A stretch of DNA of 64,000 bases from Euptelea pleiosperma (taxonomy: Eukaryota > Streptophyta > Magnoliopsida > Ranunculales > Eupteleaceae): NCBI GenBank assembly GCA_035048495.1, contig CM068551.1, positions 16,804,248 to 16,868,247 of the forward strand, read 5' to 3'. The position numbers and the translations under genes were made by a program. The notes beneath the pieces were generated by a model. The model was not told the origin of the DNA. It made no database searches and was given only the letters and a program-made list of their open reading frames with translations. Positions 33,386 through 44,191 of this stretch are shown piece by piece. Every line of letters begins with the position of its first letter. The stretch's first letter is position 1.

Positions 33386-33744
33386 TAGATTAGAGGCAAT
33401 TAAGACTTGTGGTTGTGATCTTCAAATCACACATTCGTACTCACAGATTATCTGTAACTAAATGAACTAAGTTGAAAATGTCAGATTTTTCATTATCAAC
33501 TTAAATGTCGGAGTGGTAGTTGGCCGGCCACGAGATTCAAGTAAGTTAGTCACCGGTGATGGATGACACCACAACCATTTGATTTGGTGTTAGGATTTTG
33601 ATCCAAACCCCCTTGTTCAAAGGTTGAAGAAAGAGACATTTTTATCCTTTTAAAATAATATTTGTTAGTCCATTTGGGTCAACATAGTCAACATATGGTG
33701 GACTGGGTCACAGGGGTATGTCAAAAATTCTAAGATATTCAGTG

Positions 33745-34243
33745 ATTTTTTTTTTGTACTCGATATTCAGTGACTGTTATTCATGAGAATTACACGAAAA
33801 AGTGGGGCCCACATGATTTGACAGGAGAATATTTAAAAAAGTGCTGTGTTCTATTGATGTCCCTTGATTTGTGTGATTCCTTTTTCGTCTAACATGAGGC
33901 TAAATTTTTGTCGATGAGCCTGCCGGCTCAAGGACACCTTTGCATCACTGGATAGACCTTGAAAAATGTGTTTTTCACCTACTTTAAAAAGAAAGTTCAA
34001 ATTTCAAAAATTTTAAAACAAATTCTTCAAAATGCACATGTTATTGAGAAAAGGTAGACTTGGGAAAGTCCAACACATGGAGCGTACGCAGCTGAACGGT
34101 CGACAAGGGTACTGTTCACATGGCCCAATTAGAGGGTACCCTATAAAGTGTCCAGTTTTTCTCACGAACGGCCATATGAACCCACATGCCATGCTCTTCG
34201 CGACCACCGACCTTATGGATGTTTGGCCGCGTAGAACTTTGCT
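33745..34243. other. Intergenic, no gene seen
   Basis: Composition is ordinary. Near 34200 it runs into a fragment with CTTATGGATGTTTGGCC that is the start of a Family-B copy. Confidence 0.35.
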
Positions 34244-34383
34244 GACTAGCTTTGGTCAGCAAAGTTGTCGACCACCACAATATAAGCCACATAGCACCCT
34301 CTTGGAGGACGCTGAGACTGTACGGATGTTTGGCCAATCCCTAGGTTGACTTACAAACCAAACATCGGCCTGATTAGTGATTT

Positions 34384-34421
34384 CAATTTTTTTGTTTTTT
34401 GTTTTTTGTTTTTTGTTTTTT
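34384..34421 (+). repeat. (GTTTTTT)n microsatellite
   Basis: Five TTTTTTG units in a row. Confidence 0.9.
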
Positions 34422-34537
34422 GATAGTTAAGCCTGTTTTTAAAGAGACCAGTAACTCGGTGAAGGCGGGTTTTGAACCCAGGTCTATGGTATCATCACCC
34501 ACGAACTTTGAATCTTTGTATTTCAAATTTCAAATTA

Positions 34538-34855
34538 TGGTTTAAAAATGGCCGTCATAACGGATTCGGACCTTCCCGTTACGGTATGTACCGTTAAAAC
34601 GCCCAGAAAATGACGTGCTTTATTTTTCTGTTATAATGAAAACAACGGCCGTTATTTTCTGAAAAATTTTGTGAAAAAAACAGCCATTTTATTTCCATAT
34701 TTTGAAATTCAAATTTCAAAATTAAATTCCAGCACCATTTTTTTCATTATTTTCTATTTTTACCCCTGAGCGTTACAATTCGTTGTAACAGAAAAATTGG
34801 TAATGCCCTCAGTCCGTTATACCATTTTTCCTGTTATAACAGATTGTTTAGCACA
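34538..34855 (+). mobile_element. Family-A MITE (TTATAACGG version)
   Basis: Starts TGGTTTAAAAATGGCCG and carries GGATTCGGACCTTCCCG, GTTATTTTCTGAAAAATTTT and CAGTCCGTTATACC in family order. The standard CCTTGG terminus is missing. Confidence 0.65.
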
Positions 34856-35084
34856 GGACCAAAATCGAAAAAAAGGAAATAACAGAAAAAACTGAAATAA
34901 CAGAAAAAGGGAGAAAAATAGATCTATAATTTAAATTTTGAATTTCATAATTTCAGTAAAAATTTATAATAAAAATAACGGATTTTTTTTGTAACATTTT
35001 TTTTTACAGAAAATTACATAAATAAAAATGAACTTTAATGTATTTACAAAAATAATTTTTTTTTTTGAAATTTATAAAAAAAGT

Positions 35085-35290
35085 AACTAAACGTTCTCAA
35101 AGTCGAATCTGATACTGACAAACGCCCTTTGAAAGAGTGTTTGTCAGGTGAAAACGTTCTTTGAAAGAATATTTTCTCAAAGTCAAATGTGACACTAACA
35201 AACGCCTTTTAAAAGAGTGTCTATCGGGAGAAAACACTCTTTCAAAGAACGTTTTCACCTGACATACCCATTTTGAAATGTCTAACCCCG
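35085..35290. repeat. Family-K repeat (CTTTGAAAG words)
   Basis: Four blocks of AACG(C)CCTTTGAAAGAGTGT type alternate with inverted partners. Related blocks occur in both arms of the Harbinger-like element at 52020-52110 and 57150-57300. Confidence 0.55.
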
Positions 35291-35499
35291 TCAAATGTGG
35301 TTTTCAAGTTACATGGTAAAAATCGACGGTTCATAATTCTTCAACTTCTAAACCAGTCTATGAATATTAGAATGATTTGAATTTTTGTGAGATTCCAAGT
35401 TACTTTTTGGTAAATTTCAAAATAATAATTTTTTTTTTTTGTAAATTCATTAAAGCTTATTTTTGTTTATGTAATTTTCTATTTTTTTATTATAAAATA

Positions 35500-35665
35500 A
35501 TAGTAATTATTTTCGTTATAATGGCTATTATTTAAAAAAAAAAAATGGCCATCGAAAAATAATTGCTGTAGTTTTCTGAACATTAAAATGTTATGCAACA
35601 TAACGAGATGGTCTGTTTCTATTATAACAGTCATTTTTTTTCGTTATAACGGCCGTTTTTTAAAA
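35500..35665 (-). mobile_element. Family-A MITE fragment, reverse orientation
   Basis: TTCGTTATAATGGC, AACATAACGAGATGG and CGTTATAACGGCCG words, ending before a Family-B right half. Confidence 0.55.
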
Positions 35666-36149
35666 GCATGCTCCAAATAATGCTCAAATTCCACTGTTTA
35701 AAAAAAAAAACCATGAAAACGACTCTAATCAAACACTTAGAAATCACTAATCAGGCTAATTTTTTGTCTACACGTCCTTCTATGGTTGGGCCAAACATCC
35801 GAATCATCACATACGGATATTTTAGAATTTGAGCATTATTTGAGTTACAAAGATCCAAAGGCTAGAAATCACTATTCAGGCTTATTTTTGGTTTGTAGGT
35901 CCACTTATGTATTGGCCAATCATCCATTTAGTCAACATCCATGAGGTCAGTGGGCCCAGATGGATGCAGTGAGTAACAAAAATCGTGGTTCTTCGTGCAA
36001 AAAAAGCGTGAGGTATACCTTGTTAAATCTTTTTTCCTTTACAAAGGGTTTGCTAGTTTTTTGAAATGTGAGACGGCTCAAGGGAAACAGTTGCCAGCAA
36101 CCGAATCAAATTTGATGAGGTACTCAAAATGGTGAGTACAACTTTGATG

Positions 36150-36545
36150 AAGAGGTTCCTGTCATTGAGGCCAATGACATGGCGCAATATGAGCCTCATA
36201 GCATATTCTCAGGGGACTCTGACTCTGACCGCATTGATGTTTTTCCAATTCCTAGGTGGACCTACCAACCAAAAACTAGCTTGATTAATGATTTTAAACC
36301 TTTGGATCTTTGTACCTCAAATAATGGTCAATATCAAATTCCCACGCTTATAATCAACCCATGAAAATAATTCCAATTCAACGTCTAGAAATCACTAATC
36401 GGGCTGACTTTTTGGTTAGTAGGTCCACCTAGGGATTGGCCAAACATCCATACGGTCAGAGTCCTCTAAGTGTGTGCCACGTGGCTCATATTGCGCCCTA
36501 TCATCGGATTTGATGACAAGGCTCTGTCATCAAAGTTTTATTCCA
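36150..36545. mobile_element. Family-B MITE with extended inverted ends
   Basis: Left end ACTTTGATGAAGAGG, right end complement of ACTTTGATGACAGAG. Arms continue GGCGCAATATGAGCC / GGCTCATATTGCGCC. Loop landmarks are intact, making this one of the best Family-B examples. Confidence 0.75.
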
Positions 36546-37132
36546 AAATAGTTAAACTAAATAACAAGTGGGCCCCACACTTGCTCTGGTCATGGCAGAC
36601 GGAATCCGATCTAATTTGATCAGCTCTGAGTCAGCATTGATCAAAGTTGCCAGACAATCGGCCACCATGTGCATTGCGTGTGGGCTCCACAAAGAGCTGT
36701 CTGATGTTTTATTGTGAAGAGAGAGATAAAGAGATCTACAATTCCTTGGTTGGATACTTGTGTTTGGTGATAAGGTTTGACCAGTACTCCCTTAAGAGGC
36801 ACAGCTGGCGATCCAAACTATCAGCCAGCCAAGCTGTATTAGGGTGGTCCACGGGACCACATCAGGGATTCTGGTCTTTAGGTTCACACCATTGGATCTT
36901 AGATAACAGGATGTGCTTGATGGGTCCCATGCTTAGATTCTTGATTTGATAATCTCTGGCTGCGGGTTCAAGTTGTTTGGCTCTGATTTAAATGGGAACA
37001 AAATTTTATGGGTTCTGGTGCAACTTGACTTTAGGGAGTACAAATAACACTTTATTACATATCTGCGTCCCATCCGTGCCCTAATGACCTTCTCAAGCCA
37101 AGGAAAATGTAGTAATAATTATAGAGTATGGA
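36546..37132. other. Intergenic, no gene seen
   Basis: Composition is more balanced than in neighbouring repeats (36600-36960) and an open frame of about 100 codons is present (36647-36949, +), but it has no recognisable domain and no splice or codon evidence. Confidence 0.35.
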
Positions 37133-37356
37133 CCAAGGTTTAATAAGGGCCATTATAACGATATAACGTACTGGGGGCGTTACCGTTTTTCCGTTACAAC
37201 GAATTGTGACCCTCAGGGGCAAAAACGAAAAAACATGGCACTGGAATTCACATTTTCAAATGCGGACGTTATTGTCTGGGCGTTTTAACGTAATGGGGTA
37301 GGTCCGAATCCGTTACAATGGCCGTTATTTTCGTTATAACAGACATTTTTCAAACC
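37133..37356 (-). mobile_element. Family-A MITE (TTATAACGG version), reverse, shortened
   Basis: CCAAGGTTTAATAAGGGCC at the left and the complement of TGGTTTGAAAAATG at the right, with GTACTGGGGGCGTTACCG and GGTCCGAATCCGTT inside. Target duplication not evident. Confidence 0.65.
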
Positions 37357-37365
37357 ATGGTTTAG

Positions 37366-38553
37366 GAAACGGCAGCTCTACATTTACGCCCCGAAATGGT
37401 ATCATCGTTGTCGCGGCCATTATTTCTATTACAATGGCGCTGTTATATTGAACGAAAAAAACCTTTTTTTTTTAGGGTCGGCATCTGCGGACTTAAATTT
37501 TTGACTCAACGCACTATTAAGATTTTTCTTAGCGCGAAAACTCCCTAAAAGAAAATTCCAATCTTGTGCTAATCCAAAGGATCCCAAGAGTTCACAAAAG
37601 AACTAAATAAAAGCCTAAATGCAAATTTCATTCAATAATTCTTCGACAACCATCTCTTGGCGACTATTTAAAAGAAAATAATAAAACCCTAAAAGCTAAT
37701 TTAAAAAGAAATTAATCTATTTATTTAAAATTACTTAAATCTTATTTTTTAAAATGACTAAAACACCCATAAATCCCATCACTATTATCACACCTAGATT
37801 TCAAACATAGTTTTGAAGTTCGAAACTTCAAAATCATGATAAAAGTTATGAGATAACTGTTGTAGATATTGGATAAATCTTTCCAATGCATCAGACAGTG
37901 CATCAATCCGATATTTGCGTAAAATGTTATGGCCAATGGGAGTTGACTACATTAGAATCCCAAGTACCATCATTGGTCTAGACTCTGGACCTTGGGATGA
38001 CAAGATGATGGTAATTTTGGCTTCTAAAGAAATTATAAAATTCTATAGAAAGTTGAATTTCACTTGCACCAATACTCATCTAGTTAATCATTACCAAACA
38101 CCCCCTTAGCTTACATATACAAATAAATAAATAAAGAAAAACTTAGACAAATTATCTTGTTGTGGCTGCGTTTTGTCCAAAGAAAAAAATGAACCTCGAA
38201 GAAAAAAAGGATTCAGGTGAAGATTTTTCCAACTTGCTTTTCTTGTGTGTTGGCTTGTCGTTGATTTTTCCATCTCTCTCTCTCTCTTTGAAACAAGTCT
38301 AAAACTAGAAATTCTTTTAAAAATTATAGTTACAGAAATTCTTTAAAATCTCATCAAACCTTCAATTAAAAATCAACTCAATTTACAAAGAACAACAATT
38401 CAAGGGCACAAAAACAAATCCACTTAAGAACTTGAATAAAAAACCATGAGAAAACTTCTAAAGAACCACTTCAATATCAAAAAAAAAAAAACTGGAAAAA
38501 CTCGTGACAAAGACCAAATATTTGGCCTTGCTCTTCAAGCACCAAATCAGATG
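37366..38553. other. AT-rich intergenic, no gene seen
   Basis: Contains short A- and T-rich runs and a (CT)n patch near 38275. No coding region is recognised. Confidence 0.35.
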
Positions 38554-38815
38554 TGTTATCTATTAGAATATATGCATTATAATAAATTATGTGAGATGCA
38601 CCATACTATTACTAGTGTATCTCATCACATATTCTCTCGATTGTCAAGATTAAGTGAGATGATATCTAATATCAATTAGGATATTAGATGAGATATCTTA
38701 GGATTAGTTTCTATTTTTAAATGTTTTTCTATCTTTGTAAAAACCCTAGATTAGGGTTACTATAATTACCAAAGTATTATTGAATCAATAGCATTTCCTA
38801 TCATGGTATCAGGGT
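38554..38815 (+). mobile_element. Short Copia-type LTR with primer-binding site
   Basis: A roughly 250-bp LTR begins TGTTATCTATTAG and ends CCTATCA at 38803, followed at once by TGGTATCAGGG, the plant initiator-Met tRNA primer site. No gag or pol frame follows and no second LTR is seen, so this is a truncated or TRIM-like remnant. Confidence 0.65.
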
Positions 38816-40400
38816 CATTGTTATTTTGGGAATGAGCTCTTGATTCTGCGCTTTATTCTGACGGGAGCCATTGCTGCCTTCCACCCGATAGTACATCTCA
38901 AAGTTGGCCACCTCTTTTTTGCAATCATTTCTCTTAAAAAACAACCAAATCCATTTACCCACGTCCATCTCTAACCTCCCATCAAACGCTCAACACATCT
39001 TCAATGAGAGTTTAGTCACATACTCCATCTTTGATAGCTTTTGGGAAGAAGTCATGACTAACCTGATCTAGTGAGCTACTAGCTTCGACAGACTCCAAGA
39101 TGAGCGAGATGCGACAGTGATAGACTTCACAGATAGGCAATGACCACCGTCAAATAGCAACCCCGTCATGAGAAAAAAAATAATTATTTTATTTTTAATA
39201 TTCTTTGCCAAATTTTCAAATAGCAACCCTGAATTATACTCGAAACTTTTCCAAGTTGTATTTTTTGCCATATGCCAAATTGCTAATTATGGTATAGTGC
39301 CACCATTTTCTAAAAATAAAAAATAAAAAAACCAAAAATAAAAAAAAACAAGGACATCTTTTAGCACAATAAGGCATTTCCCCAAAAGAAAAATCGCATG
39401 TTTGCCTTATTTTCAATAAGTACTTACTCCATAAAATGAATTTTAGGCCAAAAGGATTTTTTTATGAAAGATAAGTGGAATCAGATTTTAGGCAGCAAAA
39501 GAGTAGTCATTGTGCAGATTTGATGAACCTGAAGGAATGCTGAAATCTACTCTCACCTCTTCCCTAGATATCTAGCCTCCTCAAAGTCACTCTTCATGTT
39601 TGGTTATGGCATTCACACACAGTGATGTTCACGAGTTTATAATACTTATACTGATACCATGCAGGGATCAAGATTCACCTAAATGGGTCCCATTTAAGAA
39701 GTTTTCCAAAGTAAAAATATCATAGTGATCCAATGTGTGCAACCATGATCAAGGTTTGACTTTTGACCTCTCAGATATCAATAGTAGGCCCCACTGAATG
39801 GTTGGTTACACCTCCCTGAATGTAACCCACATGTGTTGATAATGTGCTTACAGAGATAGCCATCACCATCCATCTATAATTCTCATACATTCTCATACTC
39901 TTAGATGCATATCATCCCTTTAGTTAAATATATTAAAGCTATGGTTCCATAGTCCCAAAAGAAAGAGAAAATGACAAGCCACGTGAATGGACACACATAT
40001 CCATGATAGACCAATGGGGATAGAATTACTTAAATGCTACAAAAAGACAAGTAGTTGTTAGGGTTTTTCTTGAGAACCACAACCCATTTTTGGGGTGGTA
40101 CCATGTTAGAAGTTGTGTCAAGGAAGCACACCAATACATACTTGCTTCCCACCCATCCCAAGCCTGACCCATTTAGGCCTTCCTCTAAAGAATGTTCTAG
40201 AGGTTTTTAAGTTAGGGTTTAAGTTAAATCCAAATAAAAAATAACTTAGCCAACTATCACTCTTTCTCTTTTTCTTTTTCATAAGCTAAGCTATCACTTT
40301 TTGGTGTTAAAACAAATCCCTTTTGTGAACTTAAATCAACTCATGGTGTAAAAGCTAAAACCTTAATTCAAGATATCAATCAATTTGTGTGGTTGTACAT
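38816..40400. other. Intergenic, no gene seen
   Basis: No coding region, LTR or MITE could be supported. The part from 39470 to 40030 has balanced composition and no visible repeat relationship within the window. Confidence 0.35.
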
Positions 40401-40719
40401 AGAGCAAAATGAGAGGGAGAGAAAGAGAGAGAGAAGCATTGTTACAAGAAAGCAAAAAAAATAGCTGTCAAGGAAATGGAGAAGCAGAGGAGAATGAGAA
40501 AAGAGACAAACACCCACATAGTCACCAATGAGAAAAGAGCCAACAACCCCTCTCTAACTGGCAACCAATGAGAAAAAGCCAACAACCCCTTCTCTAATTC
40601 CCATCTTTTCATATCCGCCCACAGAGACAAACCTCAAATTTTTTTCTTTTCACTCCTAATGCTTCTCTTCCCAACAAATCCCTCAACTTGGCAACAAAAA
40701 CATCTCTCTCCCTCTCCTT

Positions 40720-40758
40720 TTCTCTCTCTCTCTCTGTCTCTCTCTCTCTCTCTCTCTC
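40720..40758 (+). repeat. (CT)n microsatellite in the PDLP 3' region
   Basis: Long TCTCTC tract with one G interruption. On the coding strand this is a GA repeat about 100 bp after the PDLP stop, probably in the 3' untranslated region. Confidence 0.9.
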
Positions 40759-40857
40759 AATTTCCTCCACCAACCCCATTTCCATACCCCCTCCCCCAAA
40801 AAAGTGACCCACCTCAAAAAACAACTTTCATATCTCCAAAACCCACCTCCCAAACTC

Positions 40858-42166
40858 TCAATAATCTGCACAAAATCACACATAATTCCCAACCATAACA
40901 TCAGAAAACTTAGAAAAAAGGAAAGAGAACAATAAACCCATCTCATCTTACTCCTCATTCTCTATTAATACTTACCATCACGTTTCTTCAACAAAGATCT
41001 AAGGAACATCAAACAAATTACTCCAAACCCCACACCTGCTGCCCCTCCCACAACAATAGCTATTGTCTTACCTGTATTTTGCCCTGTCCCTACCATCAAT
41101 CAAACACACCACAGATACAAACACTTCAATAAACAGACATAAATACATACAAAATTAAACAAAAACACCCATTAATCTAACTATATTGGGACCAAAACCA
41201 TATCAAGAGAGAGCGAGAGAGAGAGAGAGACAAAAATGAAAAAAAAAGATGACCCACTAATCTAAATTAAGCAACAACACCCACTAATCAAACTAACAAA
41301 AGAAACAAAAGCACCCACCAGTCTAACTAAATTAGGACTAAAAATGTGAAAAAACATAAAGATGACCCACTAATTTAAAGTAAACAAAAACCATATGGGA
41401 TGTTAAGAAATGTACCTGAAGAAGATTTTCTGGAAATCCCATTTGGGTAGTAAGTGTAGCTCATGTAGCACTTGTGCAGATAAATCTGACCAGAGATGGA
41501 GCTTCCACACTCAACTTGAGCTTTCTGCACTGCAGCCTTCACGCAACTCCCACAATCTGCTGTGCTCAAATCTCCCTCACATTGAGCTAACACATAAACT
41601 GATTCATAGCTGGTCGCATAGAACCCATTACCGCTCACCATTCCGCTCTGCACAGCCGCAAATGCGGTGTCCCTTCGCTCCTCGAACCCGGCTCCCCTCG
41701 CCACTGAAGCTCCACAGGTCTTGTAAAGCATCTCAATTCCAGATATCTGAGGAAACCCAGAAAGTTCGTAGAGAATGTAGCATCCATAGAGCTGAATCCG
41801 TCCCGCGATTGTCTTTCCGCATAAGCGATTCGACATGTCGGGGAGTTTGCTCACGCAGCTGTAGCAATCGGTGTTGCTGAGGTCTCCCCTGCATTGAAAG
41901 AGACCAGAGATGGAGGTCTGACCTCCACCTGAGGTGGTTTTGAAAAACTTGGATTTGGAAGCCTGGGAAATGAGGGAACCCAAGAGAGCTGATAGGGTTT
42001 GTGAGTAAACCCCAGTTGGGTCTGAGAATGTCTGGTTTGCACAGCCCTTGTACACTAAAGTTGTGTAGTCTGTAGCGGTTCTGGAAGATGGGAGAAACCC
42101 AAAACTGGTAAGTAAAACCAGGGTTAGAGTGAGGAAACAAAAGGGGTTTGTGTATAAAAAGCCCAT
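40858..42166 (-). CDS. PDLP: Plasmodesmata-located protein (PDLP), two DUF26 domains and one membrane segment
   Basis: A three-exon gene: exon 1 42166-41416, exon 2 41089-40976, exon 3 40865-40858 (coding part), giving 290 residues. All four splice sites are GT/AG: donor CTTCAG|GTACAT, acceptor GATGGTAG|GG, donor GATG|GTAAGT, acceptor TTTGTGCAG|AT. Residues 1-29 form a signal peptide. DUF26 domain 1 has C92-x8-C101-x2-C104, domain 2 C196-x8-C205-x2-C208. Exon 2 encodes the membrane segment (about 259-281) with TGKTIAIVVGGAAG, and exon 3 completes the tail KKRDDY. PDLPs are type I membrane proteins that line plasmodesmata and regulate cell-to-cell movement and callose. The absence of a kinase domain separates it from cysteine-rich receptor kinases. 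The ATG at 42166 is the first in-frame ATG and directly starts the hydrophobic leader. Confidence 0.93.
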
Positions 42167-42560
42167 CTGAGGGTGGTTTTTGCTCAAATCATTGCTGGTT
42201 TAGGGGGTTTTTGGGGTTTTTGGGTGGTTTTGTGAGATGGGTTTTGGTCAGAAATGAGGATAGATCGATGGGTCGGATTTGGTTTAGGTTTTTGAGGGGG
42301 CGTTTCTAAGTTTTCTTATGGGTATTGGGTTTCGGCAGTCTTTCTCTAACTTTTTGGATGGCCAACCCTCTCTAATTTGGAGATGCAGAGAAAGATGGGT
42401 TTCCTATCTTTTTTCTGTAGCAGAGAGGAAGTGCAATTCTTCTCAAATAATAATATTAGAGACAGGTTCTCTGCACAGACAGATGAGAGAGAGAGAGAGA
42501 AAAAAAAAAAAAAAGCTCCACTGTGGTGTAAGAGGTGCCAGCTAAGCTGGCACTCTTAAA
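42167..42560 (-). promoter_or_regulatory. Probable 5' leader and proximal promoter of PDLP
   Basis: On the coding strand this stretch is rich in CCCAAAAACCCC and carries a TTTTT/CTCTCT tract (42482-42515), as in plant leaders. No clear TATA box was found. A perfect-arm hairpin element lies about 500 bp upstream of the start codon. Confidence 0.35.
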
Positions 42561-42670
42561 GGGGCCCACCTGTTTCTGCTTTTGTGGCAAGTTTCAATCT
42601 AATAACACTCTACCACGTGGCATGAAGAACTATATTGCTTAGAAAGTTTTAAATCCTGTAATTTTTTTAT

Positions 42671-42812
42671 CTGCCACTTATAGTTAAGTGCCACCTGTCC
42701 TAGGGTTAAGGTGCCCAATTAACTGTAGTGTCCTTTTCTACACTGTCAATGGTAATTACAGTTAAAGGTCACCTTAACTCTAGGACAGGTGGCACTTAAC
42801 TATAAGTGCCAG
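42671..42812. mobile_element. Compact hairpin MITE upstream of PDLP
   Basis: Two 43-bp arms (42671-42713 and 42770-42812) are inverted copies with only two mismatches; they include CACTTATAGTTAAGTGCCAC. The 56-bp loop itself has a weak inverted pair. A transcript through it would fold into a long hairpin. The class is uncertain. Confidence 0.75.
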
Positions 42813-43063
42813 GACGCTGGATCAAAAAGGTGCAGGATCAAAAAATGTCTCCTTTATGTCGACCTAATTTCGATGTGGTATGTGTCCATTCATGGATCAC
42901 TGATGTACATGGCAAGGTGGGGGCCTACATATCTTTTTAGATAATAGATGGCAGTCCTGATTGGACACATATAGCTATGTCACATCTGGCTCTCTATCAA
43001 AGATTTCATTGGAAAGGGCCTTCTTAGTAAATTGCTTCTTTGCCACATGGTCAAGTCTTATTG

Positions 43064-43203
43064 GAGAATTTTTTTGAAGGCGTATGATCGCGCCACATAT
43101 ACCCATGGTTAATTTTTAAAAATTTTTTAAACCAAATTCCAAACCCCAGGTATATGTGGCACACGATCATTGGGTACATTATGGTGGCTTCAAAAAAATT
43201 CTC
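43064..43203. mobile_element. Hairpin MITE with imperfect 9-bp TSD
   Basis: Arms GAGAATTTTTTTGAAGGCG and the complementary GGCTTCAAAAAAATTCTC, plus GCCACATATACC / GGTATATGTGGC. Flanks GTCTTATTG (43055-43063) and GTTCTATTG (43204-43212) match at 7 of 9 positions. Confidence 0.65.
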
Positions 43204-43212
43204 GTTCTATTG

Positions 43213-43783
43213 GAGAAAATTTTTGAAGCGCGGAAATTTAGAAGGGGCGCTCATGCGCCAATAATATTGCCCAAATACACCTAAGTGTAGGGAAAATGAT
43301 GTTGCACCAAATTAACACCTGTATACCTGGTGCAAATTAGGTGTGTCAATGGGTCGATTCCGGTTCGGTTCGGTTCCTAAGGTGGCCAGAACCAGAACAA
43401 ACGATTCCAGTTCTTATTGGTTCAGGTTCTCAAAGTGATGGATCTGGAACCGGAATCGATTATCCATTTTCTATCAGTTATGGTTCCCGGTTCGGGTATA
43501 TTGGGTCCAATCTTGATAATATGAGAACTTTACCCTATATTTATTTATTGGTTCCGATTCTTATCGGTTCGGTTCGGTTCCTATCAGTTTCAGTTCCATA
43601 TTAGACTACCCAAAATTGGAACTATTATTTTCGGTTTGGTTCCAGTTTCGGTTCCCAAAAATGTGGAACTGGAACTGGTGTTTTCAGACCCGGTAAAACG
43701 GGTAATATTGACCACCCCTAAGTGCAATATGATTGGGCGCTTGATCGCAGCTTCTAAATTTCCGCCCCTTCAAAAAATTTCTC
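43213..43783. mobile_element. Related hairpin element interrupted by a Family-D MITE
   Basis: Left arm GAGAAAATTTTTGAAGCGCG...AAATTTAGAAGGGGCGC (43213-43262) pairs with the right arm 43729-43783. It starts with nearly the same sequence as the element at 43064. Its interior is mostly the inserted Family-D copy. Confidence 0.6.
43336..43735 (+). mobile_element. Family-D word-repeat MITE (GGTTCCGGTTC type)
   Basis: Starts AGGTGTGTCAATGGGTCG, continues with reiterated GGTTCGGTTC and CCAGTTCTTATTGGTTC words, and ends GGTAATATTGACCACCCCTA, close to the inverse of its start. Confidence 0.7.
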
Positions 43784-44191
43784 TTCGTTTTGGGCTAAAA
43801 CTTGCAAGAGGGAGAGGTGTCAAAACTTATGGTTGCCAACTCAGCTGTGGCATTTAAGAAAATTCAATATTGGAGAGTTCTCTCCTCTGTCTGTGGAGGA
43901 AACTTTTTTAAGGAAAAGCAAACAAAAATAATTTATAATAGATTATTTTATTTGGGAAATTTAATATTAAATTAAGAGGGGCTAAATTATTCTCCGAGTT
44001 AGGAAAGTCTGGTTATCTAAACGGAAAAAGAATCTGATTTTGGAGGTGAGAGAGGATTTGATTAATGGCAGCTGTGATTCTATGTGTTTGAATTTTATAT
44101 AAGCATGGATTTGTCTTTCAAAAGTGGAGATCCCATGATGGCGCCATCATGGAGTTAACTTTCACTGCCCCTCAGGCCATGGTTTTGAACA
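43784..44191. other. Intergenic, no gene seen
   Basis: Ordinary composition with an AT-rich patch near 43930-43980. Nothing recognisable. Confidence 0.3.

Larger units (their letters stand above)
31815..33740. mobile_element. Second Family-C long-TIR element with captured DNA
   Basis: The left end (31815-32205) and the right end (33495-33740) are inverted copies: GGGAATTTATGACATACC and GGTATGTCAAAAATTC, GTTGTGGTGGACGG and its counterpart, and GGCCAACTACCAC-type blocks. Between them lie a hAT-like insertion (32359-32919) and an unrecognised exon-like stretch (33170-33385). I could not find a matching 9-bp duplication, so the two ends may not be one element. Confidence 0.6.
34244..35960. mobile_element. 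Family-B copies split by later repeats
   Basis: A left half (34244-34381, with GACCACCACAATATAAGCC and GGCCTGATTAGTGATTTCAA) is separated by 1.28 kb from a right half (35667-35815, with ATGCTCAAATTCCA and GGGCCAAACATCC). A further right half follows at 35820-35960. Between them lie a microsatellite, two Family-A pieces and the Family-K repeat. Confidence 0.5.

Noticed and set aside
34440..34510. tRNA-like GGGTTTTGAACCC sequence
   Set aside because: Resembles a T-arm, but no acceptor stem, anticodon arm or D arm can be drawn; perhaps SINE-derived.
40609..40958. Minus-strand frames rich in Arg-Glu
   Set aside because: Produced by the GA microsatellite downstream of PDLP.
41410..42140. Long open frames in other frames of the PDLP exon 1
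   Set aside because: The DUF26 cysteine patterns and splice sites select one minus-strand frame; the others have no domain.
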